Source of the DNA: Urinicoccus sp.
GTDB lineage: Bacteria > Bacillota > Clostridia > Tissierellales > Peptoniphilaceae
Assembly (NCBI GenBank): GCA_029983435.1
Contig: JASBZN010000012.1
Location: forward strand, 1-17,170
Reading direction: 5' to 3'
Length of the DNA: 17,170 bases
Shown piece by piece: positions 1 to 7,767 of this stretch. The translations under genes were made by a program, and so were the position numbers. Position 1 is the stretch's first letter, and the number at the start of each line of letters is the position of its first letter. Under the pieces are notes generated by a model. That model was given only the letters and a program-made list of their open reading frames with translations, was not told the DNA's origin and searched no databases.

Positions 1-54
1 AAAAACTGACCTCCTTAAGTTGGTTTATTAGTCCAACTTTTGGGGGTCAGTTCA
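1..54. mobile_element. Probable terminal end of an IS3-family (IS150-like) insertion sequence, truncated by the window
   Basis: Read inward from about position 54 on the minus strand, the sequence starts TGAACTGACCCCCAAAAG and continues TTGGAC. From memory this resembles the terminal inverted repeats of IS3/IS150-group elements, with TG at the outer edge. The same stretch folds into a nested hairpin: an outer arm at about 5-15 pairs with 42-52 (one G-T wobble), and an inner 7-bp arm AAGTTGG pairs with CCAACTT. No transposase is visible because the element would lie to the left of the window. The alternative is a plain terminator of an upstream gene, but there is no clean T run after the hairpin. 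Confidence is moderate to low without the neighbouring sequence. Confidence 0.4.
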
Positions 55-153
55 CTTGTCTTTGGCTTTTTCTTTATCCAAAAAAGGGCAGTTAAAGGAA
101 GTGGAATTTAGGTATTCACCCTAGAATTTATCTCAAAAGGGAGAAAGGCTTAG

Positions 154-182
154 TTTATTTACCAGTCTTCCTATGATATAAT
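154..182 (+). promoter_or_regulatory. Predicted sigma-A promoter of murA
   Basis: A perfect -10 box TATAAT (177-182) lies 17 bp downstream of a weak -35 TTTATT (154-159). Transcription would start near 189, giving a leader of about 40 nt before the murA start. The -10 is strong and the -35 poor. No operator-like dyad is seen between promoter and gene. Confidence 0.55.
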
Positions 183-231
183 AAAACTATTAATAGAAAA
201 ATGAAAAAGATTGAGATAAAGGAGAGGTAGA

Positions 232-1494
232 GTGGAAAAGATTCAAGTCACTTCCAGCGGACCTTTAAGGGGAAAGGTCCGGGTTAGTGGAGCAAAAAAT
301 GCAGCTCTTCCCATTATAGCAGCATCCCTATTAGGTACAGAAGATATTTATTTGGAAGAAGTTCCAGACTTAAAAGATGTAGAAATCATTTGTCAAGTTC
401 TAAGGAGTCTAGGCGCTGAGGTAGAAAAATTGGGGCCAGGCCAATTAAAGATTAATGCATCCCAGTTAAATAACTATAAGACAGAATATGATTTAATGAA
501 TAAGATGCGGGCGTCTTTTCTAGTTATGGGGCCCCTTTTAGGTCGCATGGGCAGGACAGAAAACTCTTTACCAGGAGGTTGTAATATTGGGTCCAGGCCC
601 ATAGACCTTCATTTAAAAGGTTTTCGAGCCTTGGGAGTTGAAGTAGATGAAAATATCGGCAATATTTCAGCCTATACAGATCACCTAAAGGGAGGACGGA
701 TTTATCTGGATTTCCCCTCAGTAGGAGCTACAGAAAATATTATGATGGCAGCAGTTTTGGCCGATGGAGAAACCATTATTGATAATGCAGCTATGGAACC
801 AGAAATTGTAGACTTGGCAAGCTTTTTAAGTAAACTAGGAGCCAGGGTAACAGGAGCTGGGACCTCTACGATTCGGATTCGAGGAGTAAAAGAGCTAAAG
901 GGAACAAAGCACAGTATCATCCCAGATCGGATTGAAGCGGGAACCCTTATGGTAGCTGGCGCCATTACTGGAGGGGATGTGTTGGTAGAAAATATTATCC
1001 CTTCCCATATGAAACCAGTAATAGCTAAACTGCAAGAGGCAGGATGCCTTGTAGAAGAATTTGATAATGCCGTTCGTGTTAAGGGAACAGACTGTCTAAA
1101 GGCAATTAAGATTAAGACCTTGCCCTATCCAGGCTTTCCTACAGATATGCAGGCTCAGTTTATTGCCTTAATGACCCAATGCAAAGGGACTAGTACGGCC
1201 ATCGAAACCGTTTTTGAAAACCGCTTTATGCATGTAGATGAGCTAAAAAAAATGAAGGCAGATATTACTGTAGATGAGCGGATCGCCATGATTAGTGGTG
1301 GAAAAAAGCTGATTGGTGCCAAGGTGAATGCAACCGACTTAAGAGCTGGTGCAGCTTTGATTTTAGCAGGTCTTGTAGCAGATGGAGTCACAGAAGTTGG
1401 AGAAATCTACCATATTGACCGGGGCTATGAAAATATTGAAGAAAAGTTTAGAAGCTTGGGGGCCAATATTCAGCGCGTAGAAGTAGACGAGTAA
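232..1494 (+). CDS. murA: UDP-N-acetylglucosamine 1-carboxyvinyltransferase (MurA)
   Basis: This cytosolic enzyme transfers enolpyruvate from PEP to UDP-GlcNAc, the first committed step of peptidoglycan synthesis. The 420-residue length is normal for the family. The substrate-binding SGAKNA motif (Lys22, Asn23) is present near the N-terminus. The catalytic loop is LPGGCNIGSRP with Cys117, equivalent to E. coli Cys115, the residue alkylated by fosfomycin; its presence predicts a fosfomycin-sensitive type of active site. The two-domain EPSP-synthase-like fold is supported by repeated glycine-rich segments, and the C-terminal HIDRGYE motif is intact. The start is GTG at 232 with GGAGAGG about 4 nt upstream; no ATG fits the conserved N-terminus. 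It appears monocistronic, with a promoter at 154-182 and a terminator at 1507-1556. Many Bacillota carry two MurA paralogues (MurA/MurZ), and I cannot tell which one this is. Confidence 0.96.
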   Translation: MEKIQVTSSGPLRGKVRVSGAKNAALPIIAASLLGTEDIYLEEVPDLKDVEIICQVLRSLGAEVEKLGPGQLKINASQLNNYKTEYDLMNKMRASFLVMGPLLGRMGRTENSLPGGCNIGSRPIDLHLKGFRALGVEVDENIGNISAYTDHLKGGRIYLDFPSVGATENIMMAAVLADGETIIDNAAMEPEIVDLASFLSKLGARVTGAGTSTIRIRGVKELKGTKHSIIPDRIEAGTLMVAGAITGGDVLVENIIPSHMKPVIAKLQEAGCLVEEFDNAVRVKGTDCLKAIKIKTLPYPGFPTDMQAQFIALMTQCKGTSTAIETVFENRFMHVDELKKMKADITVDERIAMISGGKKLIGAKVNATDLRAGAALILAGLVADGVTEVGEIYHIDRGYENIEEKFRSLGANIQRVEVDE

Positions 1495-1506
1495 GCTTTT
1501 AAGAAA

Positions 1507-1556
1507 AGAGAACTAGAGATGCAAGAGCATCTCTAGTTCTCTATGGAGACTTTTTT
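1507..1556 (+). terminator. Rho-independent terminator of murA
   Basis: A perfect 16-bp stem (1507-1522 with 1527-1542) closes on a 4-nt AAGA loop. It is followed after 8 nt by a six-T run (1551-1556). The stem is unusually long and perfect; the T run is slightly distant. Confidence 0.8.
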
Positions 1557-1560
1557 ATTT

Positions 1561-1826
1561 TCCCCAAGCTGGATTAAAAAATTTTATAAAAGAAGCTAAT
1601 TTTTCTTATAAAAATGCAGCTTTTGGGTATAAATAAATTATCTATCCTACCAAAGGATTTTATACAGAACAAAAGCCAAATGAATTTTTTGTAAAAAGCT
1701 CTTAAACTCAAAAGAAGAGGAGTTTATAAAATGCTTCTAGCAAAAAGTGGCCCTATTTACTCAAAGAAATTCGATACATGGCGATAGCTTCTGTTTATTT
1801 CGCAGATATGGAAAAAGGAGGAAAAA
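1561..1826 (+). promoter_or_regulatory. Leader region of the opp operon, with a possible short upstream reading frame
   Basis: This AT-rich gap must hold the promoter of the binding-protein gene, but I find no convincing -35/-10 pair. The clearest signal is a short frame at 1731-1787: ATG preceded by AAGAGGAG at 7-8 nt spacing, encoding 18 residues (MLLAKSGPIYSKKFDTWR) before TAG. It could be a translated leader peptide, or chance. A frame at about 1600-1715 reads like peptide but is interrupted by stops and is not called. Confidence 0.3.
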
Positions 1827-3383
1827 ATGAAGAAAGTAAAATTAGGTGCAGCGATTCTATCTTTGGCCCTAATTCTCACAGGATGTGGAGCTTCTGGTGG
1901 AGAAAACAGTGCATCAACAGATGGGGCAAAAAAAGCTCAAGACACAGATACCCTCAAGGTGGCTTTAGCAGCGGATGCCACAACTATGGACCCAGAAAAG
2001 TATAATGATATCTACTCAGAAAATATTATGAAGCAAATTTATAATAAGCTTATGGATATAGATACAGAGGGAAATCTCGTGGAAAGTTTGGCAGAATCCA
2101 TTGACCAACCTGATGACAAAACCTTTATTGTCCACTTAAGAGAAGGGGTAAAATTTCATAATGGAGATCCTTTAAAGGCAAGTGATGTAGTTTTTTCTTT
2201 AAAACGCCTTATTACCAGTGAAGGATATGGCTATATCTATGAAAAAATTATCCCTGAAAGTTTAAAAGCAACAGACGATAAGACGGTGGAATTTAAGCTG
2301 AGTGAACCAGACGGATCTTTCTTAGCAGCTTTGGCGCATCCAGCAGCCTCTATTTTAAGCGAAAAGGCTGTAACAGAAGCTGGAGAAAACTACGACAAGG
2401 CTCCAGTAGGGACAGGTCCCTATAAATTGGAATCTTGGACCAAGTTGCAAGAAATAAAATTAAGTCGTTTTGATGACTACTTTGGAGACAAGGCCAAGAC
2501 AGAAAACATTGATTTTCGAATTATTCCAGAAGCCAACAACCGGGTTATTGAACTAGAAAGTGGCGGTGTAGACTTAGCTTTTGAAATTTCACCTAATGAT
2601 GTGAAAAAAATTGAAGAAAACGAAAATTTACAAATTCTTCGTCGTTTTGACCATTCAACCCACTTCTTAGGTTTACGGAGTGACCAAGGGGGAATGTTTG
2701 AAAACCCCAAGGCTAGAGAAGCCATGGCCCATGCCATTAATATGGAAGAAATTGTAAAAGCTGTTTTCCAAGGAGTTGGCAAGGTAGCTACAGGACCTGT
2801 GAATCCAGAATTTAACTATAGTATTTCTGACAAGCTCCCAGCGAAAGAATACAATCCAGAACTAGCCAAGAAGTTATTTGAAGAAGCTGGAATTAAGCCA
2901 GGAACAAGCTTTAAACTCTATATTAATGAGAACCAACAAAGACAAGACATGGCCCAAATCATTCAAGCTCAACTGCAAGAAATTGGTTATAACGTAGATA
3001 TTACTACCCTAGAATGGGGAGTCTTTATGAATGCAGTTAAAAACAAGGAACACGACATGTTTATTATGAGTTGGAATCCTTCTGTGCAAGACATTCACTA
3101 TGCAATGTTTTCTCCCTTCCACTCTAAGAACTTGGGAGAAGGACCAAACTTCATGTTTTACCAAAATCCTGAAGTGGACAAGCTCTTAAGTGATGCGATT
3201 CGCCTAAAGAATGGTCCCGATAGAGAACAACTCTACAAACAAGCTCAAGAACTTGTAGATAAAGATCACCCATGGATTTATATTGCCAATGGGGAACAAG
3301 TTTTAGGGGCAAGTAAAAACATCAAGGGATTGGAATTAGAAGCCAATACTTCCCAAGCCCTTTGGACTGTTGAAAAACAATAA
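1827..3383 (+). CDS. oppA: Peptide-type ABC transporter substrate-binding lipoprotein (SBP family 5, OppA/DppA-like)
   Basis: This is the extracellular solute receptor of the importer encoded downstream. It is membrane-anchored by a lipoprotein signal peptide: KK charge, a hydrophobic stretch and lipobox LTGC with Cys20 as the acylated residue. A Ser/Gly/Asn-rich linker follows, then an SBP_bac_5 domain from about residue 45 to the end. Family features are visible: the TMDPEKYND opening, a YNKLMDID segment, the RLREGVKFH-like strand (here LREGVKFHNGD), VVFSLKRL, and GTGPYKLESW in the first lobe. Length (518 aa) is typical. The ATG has GGAGG 7-8 nt upstream (AAAAAGGAGGAAAAA). The cluster also covers nickel and metal-chelate binders (NikA, CntA), so the ligand is not proven to be a peptide. 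An imperfect terminator hairpin follows the gene, a usual way of making more binding protein than permease. Confidence 0.9.
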   Translation: MKKVKLGAAILSLALILTGCGASGGENSASTDGAKKAQDTDTLKVALAADATTMDPEKYNDIYSENIMKQIYNKLMDIDTEGNLVESLAESIDQPDDKTFIVHLREGVKFHNGDPLKASDVVFSLKRLITSEGYGYIYEKIIPESLKATDDKTVEFKLSEPDGSFLAALAHPAASILSEKAVTEAGENYDKAPVGTGPYKLESWTKLQEIKLSRFDDYFGDKAKTENIDFRIIPEANNRVIELESGGVDLAFEISPNDVKKIEENENLQILRRFDHSTHFLGLRSDQGGMFENPKAREAMAHAINMEEIVKAVFQGVGKVATGPVNPEFNYSISDKLPAKEYNPELAKKLFEEAGIKPGTSFKLYINENQQRQDMAQIIQAQLQEIGYNVDITTLEWGVFMNAVKNKEHDMFIMSWNPSVQDIHYAMFSPFHSKNLGEGPNFMFYQNPEVDKLLSDAIRLKNGPDREQLYKQAQELVDKDHPWIYIANGEQVLGASKNIKGLELEANTSQALWTVEKQ

Positions 3384-3394
3384 TTTGGACACTG

Positions 3395-3429
3395 GATAAG
3401 TTCTCACATCTTGTGAGGACTTATCTTTT
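3395..3429 (+). terminator. Imperfect hairpin between oppA and oppB (partial terminator or mRNA-stabilising stem)
   Basis: Arms 3395-3408 and 3412-3425 pair over 14 bp with one T-G wobble and a 3-nt loop, followed by only four T (3426-3429). The short T run suggests read-through, or 3'-end protection of the oppA message, rather than full termination. It lies in the 65-bp gap before oppB. Confidence 0.65.
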
Positions 3430-3448
3430 AAGTAGATAAGGAAAAAAT

Positions 3449-4375
3449 ATGTCAAAATATATTTTTAAGCGGATTTTATCCCTTATTCCCACCTTAATTG
3501 GGGTGAGTTTTATTGTCTTTACCCTTCTTTACTTTACGCCGGGAGATGTTGTAACTGCAACGATGGGAGGAAACGCGCCCAAAGAAGCCATTGAGGCAAC
3601 AAGAGAAGCTCTTGGATTAAAAGACCCCTTCTTTGTCCAATATGGCCGCTATTTAAAAAATGCAATTTTTCATTTGGATTTAGGTAAGTCCTATATTACG
3701 GGAGAACCTGTAACCAGGACCTTGGCCCAAGTCTTTCCCAACACCTTAAAACTTTCCTTTTTGGCCCTATCCATTGCCCTGTTTTTTGGAATTGGCTTAG
3801 GAATTTTAAGTGCAGTAAAAAAGTACTCCGTCTGGGACCAAATTTCCATGATTTTTGGCCTCATTGGCTTGGCTATGCCTATTTTTTGGTCAGGACTCCT
3901 GTTGATTCTTCTTTTTTCTGTGAAGTGGGGACTCTTGCCATCTTCAGGCTTTGCAAGTTTTAAATACATGATTTTACCAGGTCTCGCCTTGGGCCTTCAA
4001 TCGACAGCGGTGATCCTTCGGCAGACCCGATCTTCTATGCTGGATGTTTTGGACCAAGACTATATACGGACGGCTCGAGCCAAGGGAGTCAAGGAAAATA
4101 AGGTGGTTGTTACCCATGCCTTAAGAAATGCCTTGGTTCCAGTAATTACTACTGTAGGTCTACAAATGGGAACCCTCTTAGGAGGTTCTGTTTTAACAGA
4201 AACTATTTTTTCTATTCCAGGTATTGGGCGGATTATGGTGGAATCTATTAAGACCAGGGACTATCCTTTGATTTTAGGGGGAGTTCTCTTTATTGCCCTG
4301 GCATATTGCCTTATTTCTATCCTAGTAGACATTTTGTACACCCTTGTAGATCCTAAGATTAAAAGTAAAAAGTAG
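3449..4375 (+). CDS. oppB: ABC transporter permease, DppB/OppB family
   Basis: This integral membrane subunit forms the translocation channel with the next gene product. The 308 residues contain an N-terminal membrane helix (about 9-29) after the basic start MSKYIFKRI, then a periplasmic-side segment with the family sequences LGLKDPFFVQYGRYL and HLDLGKSY. The BPD_transp_1 core of five further helices starts at about residue 95. The cytoplasmic EAA coupling loop is seen as DYIRTARAKGV followed by HALRNALVPV, the contact site for the ATPase. The C-terminal VDPKIK ending is typical. An ATG start is preceded by GATAAGGAAAAA. There is an 8-bp gap to oppC, so the two are translationally close. Confidence 0.93.
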   Translation: MSKYIFKRILSLIPTLIGVSFIVFTLLYFTPGDVVTATMGGNAPKEAIEATREALGLKDPFFVQYGRYLKNAIFHLDLGKSYITGEPVTRTLAQVFPNTLKLSFLALSIALFFGIGLGILSAVKKYSVWDQISMIFGLIGLAMPIFWSGLLLILLFSVKWGLLPSSGFASFKYMILPGLALGLQSTAVILRQTRSSMLDVLDQDYIRTARAKGVKENKVVVTHALRNALVPVITTVGLQMGTLLGGSVLTETIFSIPGIGRIMVESIKTRDYPLILGGVLFIALAYCLISILVDILYTLVDPKIKSKK

Positions 4376-4383
4376 GTGATGGG

Positions 4384-5229
4384 ATGCTTTCTTCAAATCA
4401 AGACTTTTGGCGACAATTTAAAAAGAATAAACTGGCCCTAGTGGGGCTGATTTTACTAGGCATCATGGTTCTTCTTTGCATCCTTGCGCCTTTTATTACC
4501 CCCTACGATTACAGTCAACAGGCTCTGGTGGACCGGTTTCAACCACCCAACAGCAACCATCTTTTAGGAACAGATGAGTTTGGCAGGGATATCTTAACTC
4601 GAATTCTCTATGGCGGACGGATTTCTTTTTTGATTGGCTTAGGGTCCATGGCTGTTTCCCTTGTAATAGGAACTATTTTAGGAGCCTTGTCTGGCTTTTT
4701 TGAAGGACCTTTAGATACGATCATTATGCGGATTATGGATATCTTTCTATCAATTCCCCAGCTGGTCTTGGCCATTGCCATAGCAGCAGCCCTAGGAGGG
4801 GGGATTGGCAATGTTATTTTAGCCGTCTCCATTTCTAGCATTCCAAACTATGCTCGGATTATGCGGGGAAGTGTTTTGTCGGTAAAAAAACAAGAGTATA
4901 TTGAGGCAGCTCAGATTACAGGTATTGGCCTAGGGCGGATTTTATTTGCCCATATTCTTCCCAACTGCTTGGGGCCCTTAATTGTTCAAGCAACAATTGG
5001 AGTGGGAGTTTCTATTTTATCAGCAGCCTCCTTGAGTTTTATTGGGGTGGGGATTACCCCGCCTACACCAGAATGGGGAGCAATGCTATCAACAGGACGT
5101 GCTTATATCCGAGATTATCCCCATATGACCCTTTTCCCAGGCCTCGCCATTGCCCTATCTATTTTTGCCTTAAATGTTTTAGGGGACGGAATTCGCGATG
5201 CCTTTGATCCAAAGCAAAGGAGGGCCTAA
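4384..5229 (+). CDS. oppC: ABC transporter permease, DppC/OppC family
   Basis: This is the second membrane subunit of the importer. The 281 residues begin with the OppC_N domain (FWRQFKKNKLALVGL, first helix about 18-38, ending APFITPYD), then the LLGTDEFGRDILTRILYGGR motif characteristic of DppC/OppC. The BPD_transp_1 core from about residue 75 holds five helices. The EAA loop reads EYIEAAQITGIGLGRI with HILPNCLGPLIV. The C-terminus GDGIRDAFDPKQRR is canonical. The start ATG at 4384 follows GTGATGGG; the spacing is tight and translation may couple with oppB. The gene ends directly against the oppD start (TAAATG). Confidence 0.93.
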   Translation: MLSSNQDFWRQFKKNKLALVGLILLGIMVLLCILAPFITPYDYSQQALVDRFQPPNSNHLLGTDEFGRDILTRILYGGRISFLIGLGSMAVSLVIGTILGALSGFFEGPLDTIIMRIMDIFLSIPQLVLAIAIAAALGGGIGNVILAVSISSIPNYARIMRGSVLSVKKQEYIEAAQITGIGLGRILFAHILPNCLGPLIVQATIGVGVSILSAASLSFIGVGITPPTPEWGAMLSTGRAYIRDYPHMTLFPGLAIALSIFALNVLGDGIRDAFDPKQRRA

Positions 5230-6168
5230 ATGTTAGTAGATATTCAAAACTTACATACCTATTTTCATACCGATGAAGGAGTGGTAAAGAGTATTCAAGG
5301 AGTCACTTTTTCAATTCCGGGCCATGCCACCACCTGCTTAGTGGGAGAATCTGGATCTGGGAAGAGCGTAACAGCTCTATCTATGATGGGGCTTTTGCCG
5401 AAAAATCAAGGAGAAGTAGTAGAGGGACATATTTATTTTCAAGGTCAAGATCTCTTGGAGCTGAGCCCGAACCAATGGCGCGAGATGCGAGGCAAGGAGA
5501 TGGCCATGATATTTCAAGAACCCATGACCTCCTTAAACCCTGCCTTAACCATAGGCTATCAGATCCAAGAAGCTTTGCGAATTGGTCAAAAGATGGGAAA
5601 ACAGCAAGCCCAAGAAAGAGCTCTAGACTTAGTAAAAATGGTGGATTTGCCCAGGCCTGAAAGGATGCTCAAGGCCTACCCCCATGAACTATCAGGGGGT
5701 CAAAGACAACGGGTTATGATTGCTATGGGCCTTGCCAATAAACCAAAACTTCTCATTGCCGATGAACCAACAACAGCTTTAGATGTTACCATCCAAGCCC
5801 AGGTCCTTGGCTTGTTAAATCAATTAAAAGAAAAGACAGGAACCGCCATCCTTCTCATTACTCATGACTTAGGAGTTGTAGCAGAAATGGCAGACTATGT
5901 TGTGGTGATGTTTCATGGTCGTGTGGTGGAACGAGGAACGGTGTTTGAAATTTTTGACCACCCTGCCCATCCCTATACCAAAGCTCTTTTAGCAGCCCGC
6001 CCTACCATTAAAATTGGCCAAGATTCTATTGAAAGTAATGTAGAAAGCGTAAAGGTGGAGGTTTCTCAAGAGGAAATAAATCAAGAAGAAGCCTTTGAAG
6101 AAATCGTCCTTTCAGATACCCATAGGGTGTCTCGTTTTGCCAATCATCTGGAGGTGAACCATGACTAA
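5230..6168 (+). CDS. oppD: ABC transporter ATPase, OppD/DppD family
   Basis: This cytoplasmic ATPase powers the importer as a heterodimer with OppF. Visible motifs: Walker A GESGSGKS (39-46), Q-loop FQEPMTSLNP (Gln96), signature LSGGQRQR (154-161), Walker B LLIADEP (174-180), and switch His212 in LITHDLG. The HPAHPYTKALL segment marks the start of the OppD-type C-terminal extension. The last ~55 residues are acidic (many Glu/Val) and lack the GCxFxPRCP-type cysteine motif commonly seen in this family. The length of 312 is otherwise near normal. GGAGGG lies about 6 nt before the ATG. The stop overlaps the oppF start by 8 nt. Confidence 0.93.
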   Translation: MLVDIQNLHTYFHTDEGVVKSIQGVTFSIPGHATTCLVGESGSGKSVTALSMMGLLPKNQGEVVEGHIYFQGQDLLELSPNQWREMRGKEMAMIFQEPMTSLNPALTIGYQIQEALRIGQKMGKQQAQERALDLVKMVDLPRPERMLKAYPHELSGGQRQRVMIAMGLANKPKLLIADEPTTALDVTIQAQVLGLLNQLKEKTGTAILLITHDLGVVAEMADYVVVMFHGRVVERGTVFEIFDHPAHPYTKALLAARPTIKIGQDSIESNVESVKVEVSQEEINQEEAFEEIVLSDTHRVSRFANHLEVNHD

Positions 6169-6985
6169 GCCTCTTTTAGAAGTTGAAAATCTAACAAAAA
6201 AATTTACCCTATCCAAGTCTCTATTTGGAAAAAAAGAAGAACTTGTGGCTGTGGACCAAGTTTCTTTTAGCCTAGACAAGGGAAAAACCTTGGGAATTGT
6301 TGGAGAATCTGGATCTGGGAAGTCAACTTTGGCCCGGTGTATTATTGGGCTCTACCAAGATATAGAGGGGAAAATTATCTTTGATGGACAGGACCTTACT
6401 GACTTAAGTAAAAAAGAACTCCGCCAGGTAAAAACCAGAATGCAAATGGTCTTTCAAGATCCCTACTCCTCTTTGAATCCTCGATTTACAGCGGGAAATA
6501 TTATACTAGAGAGCCTTAGAGTAGGTTCTAAAAAGTCTCAAAGGGAAAAAGTAGAAAAGGTAAAGGAAACCATGGAGCGATGCGGTCTTTCTTCTAAGTA
6601 CTACAGCCGCTATCCCCATGAATTTTCTGGAGGTCAAAGGCAAAGGATTAGTATTGCTCGGGCTTTGGTGACAGAGCCAGATTTGCTTATTTTAGATGAG
6701 CCTACTTCTGCCTTAGACGTCAGTATCCAAGCACAGATTATTGACCTTTTAAAAGATCTTCAGAAAGAGTTGGGCCTAACCTACCTCTTTATTTCTCACG
6801 ACTTGGCTGTAGTGGCTAATTTGTGTCATGAGGTAGCTGTAATGGACCAGGGAAAAATTGTAGAAAAAGGCAGTCGAGATCAAATTTTTATCCGGCCCCA
6901 ACAAGTCTACACAAAAAAACTTTTACAAGCCATTCCCATTGACCACCCCGCCCAAAGGAGGCCGGATTCCATGGGGACAGAATAA
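6161..6985 (+). CDS. oppF: ABC transporter ATPase, OppF/DppF family
   Basis: This is the second ATPase subunit. Motifs: Walker A GESGSGKST (48-56), Q-loop Gln99 in VFQDPYSSLNPR, signature FSGGQRQR (155-162), Walker B LLILDEP (175-181) and switch His213 in FISHDLAVV. The QVYTKKLL segment corresponds to the family C-terminal region, but the protein stops soon after (274 aa against about 300-330 usually), without the cysteine-containing oligo_HPY tail. The RBS GGAGGTG lies 4 nt before the ATG, inside the end of oppD, so the two ATPases are probably translationally coupled. It is the last gene of the operon; a terminator follows at 6991-7027. Confidence 0.92.
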   Translation: MTKPLLEVENLTKKFTLSKSLFGKKEELVAVDQVSFSLDKGKTLGIVGESGSGKSTLARCIIGLYQDIEGKIIFDGQDLTDLSKKELRQVKTRMQMVFQDPYSSLNPRFTAGNIILESLRVGSKKSQREKVEKVKETMERCGLSSKYYSRYPHEFSGGQRQRISIARALVTEPDLLILDEPTSALDVSIQAQIIDLLKDLQKELGLTYLFISHDLAVVANLCHEVAVMDQGKIVEKGSRDQIFIRPQQVYTKKLLQAIPIDHPAQRRPDSMGTE

Positions 6986-6990
6986 ATGAG

Positions 6991-7027
6991 AAAAACAGAG
7001 GTCCTTTGTGGAAAACTCTGTTTTTTT
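6991..7027 (+). terminator. Rho-independent terminator of the opp operon
   Basis: AAAAACAGAG (6991-7000) pairs with CTCTGTTTTT (7016-7025), and the stem runs into a seven-T tract (7021-7027). The A tract on the left makes it potentially bidirectional. Confidence 0.8.
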
Positions 7028-7028
7028 A

Positions 7029-7057
7029 TTGGTAAAATTTCTAAAATACTGTATAAT
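7029..7057 (+). promoter_or_regulatory. Predicted sigma-A promoter of the DtxR-family gene
   Basis: TTGGTA (7029-7034), 17-bp spacer, perfect TATAAT (7052-7057). It sits just after the opp terminator, so the regulator is transcribed independently. I see no clear DtxR-box palindrome on it. Confidence 0.7.
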
Positions 7058-7098
7058 GATACTATAAATCAATTTAGGGAGACCGAAAAGGAGGAAAA

Positions 7099-7722
7099 AT
7101 GAGTCGAAAACAAGAAAATTACATGAAGGCCATCTACGATCTCATGATCCGCTATGGTCACGCCACCAATAAAAAGATTTCTGAATATTTAAATGTTGCG
7201 CCAGCTTCTGTTACAGAAATGGTTCGAAAACTTAAAAAAAATAAGCTGGTTCAAGTAGTGGGACATCAAATAACCTTGACAGAGGAAGGAGAAGAAGAAG
7301 TCGAAGACTTGTTGGACCGCCACCGTCTATGGGAAACTTTTCTTTTAGAAAAATTGGATTACCCCCCTGAACTGGTCCATGGTCTGGCAGAAAGTTTAGA
7401 ACATGCTTCTGATAGTCAACTAATAGATCGATTAAACAAGTATTTAGCCTATCCAGAAACTTGCCCCCATGGAGGTCCTATTTTTATTAATGGCAGCAAA
7501 AAAGATGCCAAGACCCTGTGGCAAGAAGAAGAGGGAACGTATAAAATTGTCCAAATTATTGATGAAAATAATTACAGCCACTATTGCAAAAGAGGCTTGG
7601 TTCCAGGAGTTAAACTGGAAATTGGGAAAAAATTTTCAGAAAACATGACGGTGACCCTAGAGGGAAAGACTAAAACCCTAAGTAAAAGCGAAGGGGAAAA
7701 TATCCTTGTGATAAAAAAATAG
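7099..7722 (+). CDS. DtxR/MntR-family metal-dependent transcriptional repressor
   Basis: This protein probably senses Fe2+ or Mn2+ and represses metal-uptake genes by binding DNA as a dimer. The 207 residues show the three-part family architecture: an N-terminal winged helix (about 1-65, recognition region PASVTEMVRKLKK), a metal-binding dimerisation domain (about 66-130), and a C-terminal SH3-like FeoA-type domain (about 145-207). Putative ligands by alignment from memory are His75, Glu79, His94, Glu98, Glu101 and His102. Glu at position 98, where diphtheria DtxR has Cys102, is more MntR-like. The residue matching MntR Asp8 or DtxR Met10 appears to be Asn7, which is unusual. The motif ETCPHGGPI is conserved. 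ATG with AGGAGG 5 nt upstream. Its closeness to the opp operon could mean it controls metal-linked uptake there, but that is inference. Confidence 0.88.
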   Translation: MSRKQENYMKAIYDLMIRYGHATNKKISEYLNVAPASVTEMVRKLKKNKLVQVVGHQITLTEEGEEEVEDLLDRHRLWETFLLEKLDYPPELVHGLAESLEHASDSQLIDRLNKYLAYPETCPHGGPIFINGSKKDAKTLWQEEEGTYKIVQIIDENNYSHYCKRGLVPGVKLEIGKKFSENMTVTLEGKTKTLSKSEGENILVIKK

Positions 7723-7767
7723 TCAAGGAAGTGGATTTATGGTAAAATAACACAGATAGGAGGAAGC

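Noticed and set aside
1580..1720. Peptide-like frame with stops in the murA-opp gap, possibly a decayed gene
   Set aside because: The readable pieces are short, match nothing I recognise and have no start or ribosome binding site; AT-rich noncoding DNA gives such stretches by chance.
1778..2005. 75-codon frame overlapping the start of the binding-protein gene
   Set aside because: It runs out of frame through the signal peptide of a clear lipoprotein gene, and its composition is not protein-like.
5475..5660. Frame inside oppD
   Set aside because: Lies out of frame within a well-conserved ATPase; an overlap shadow.
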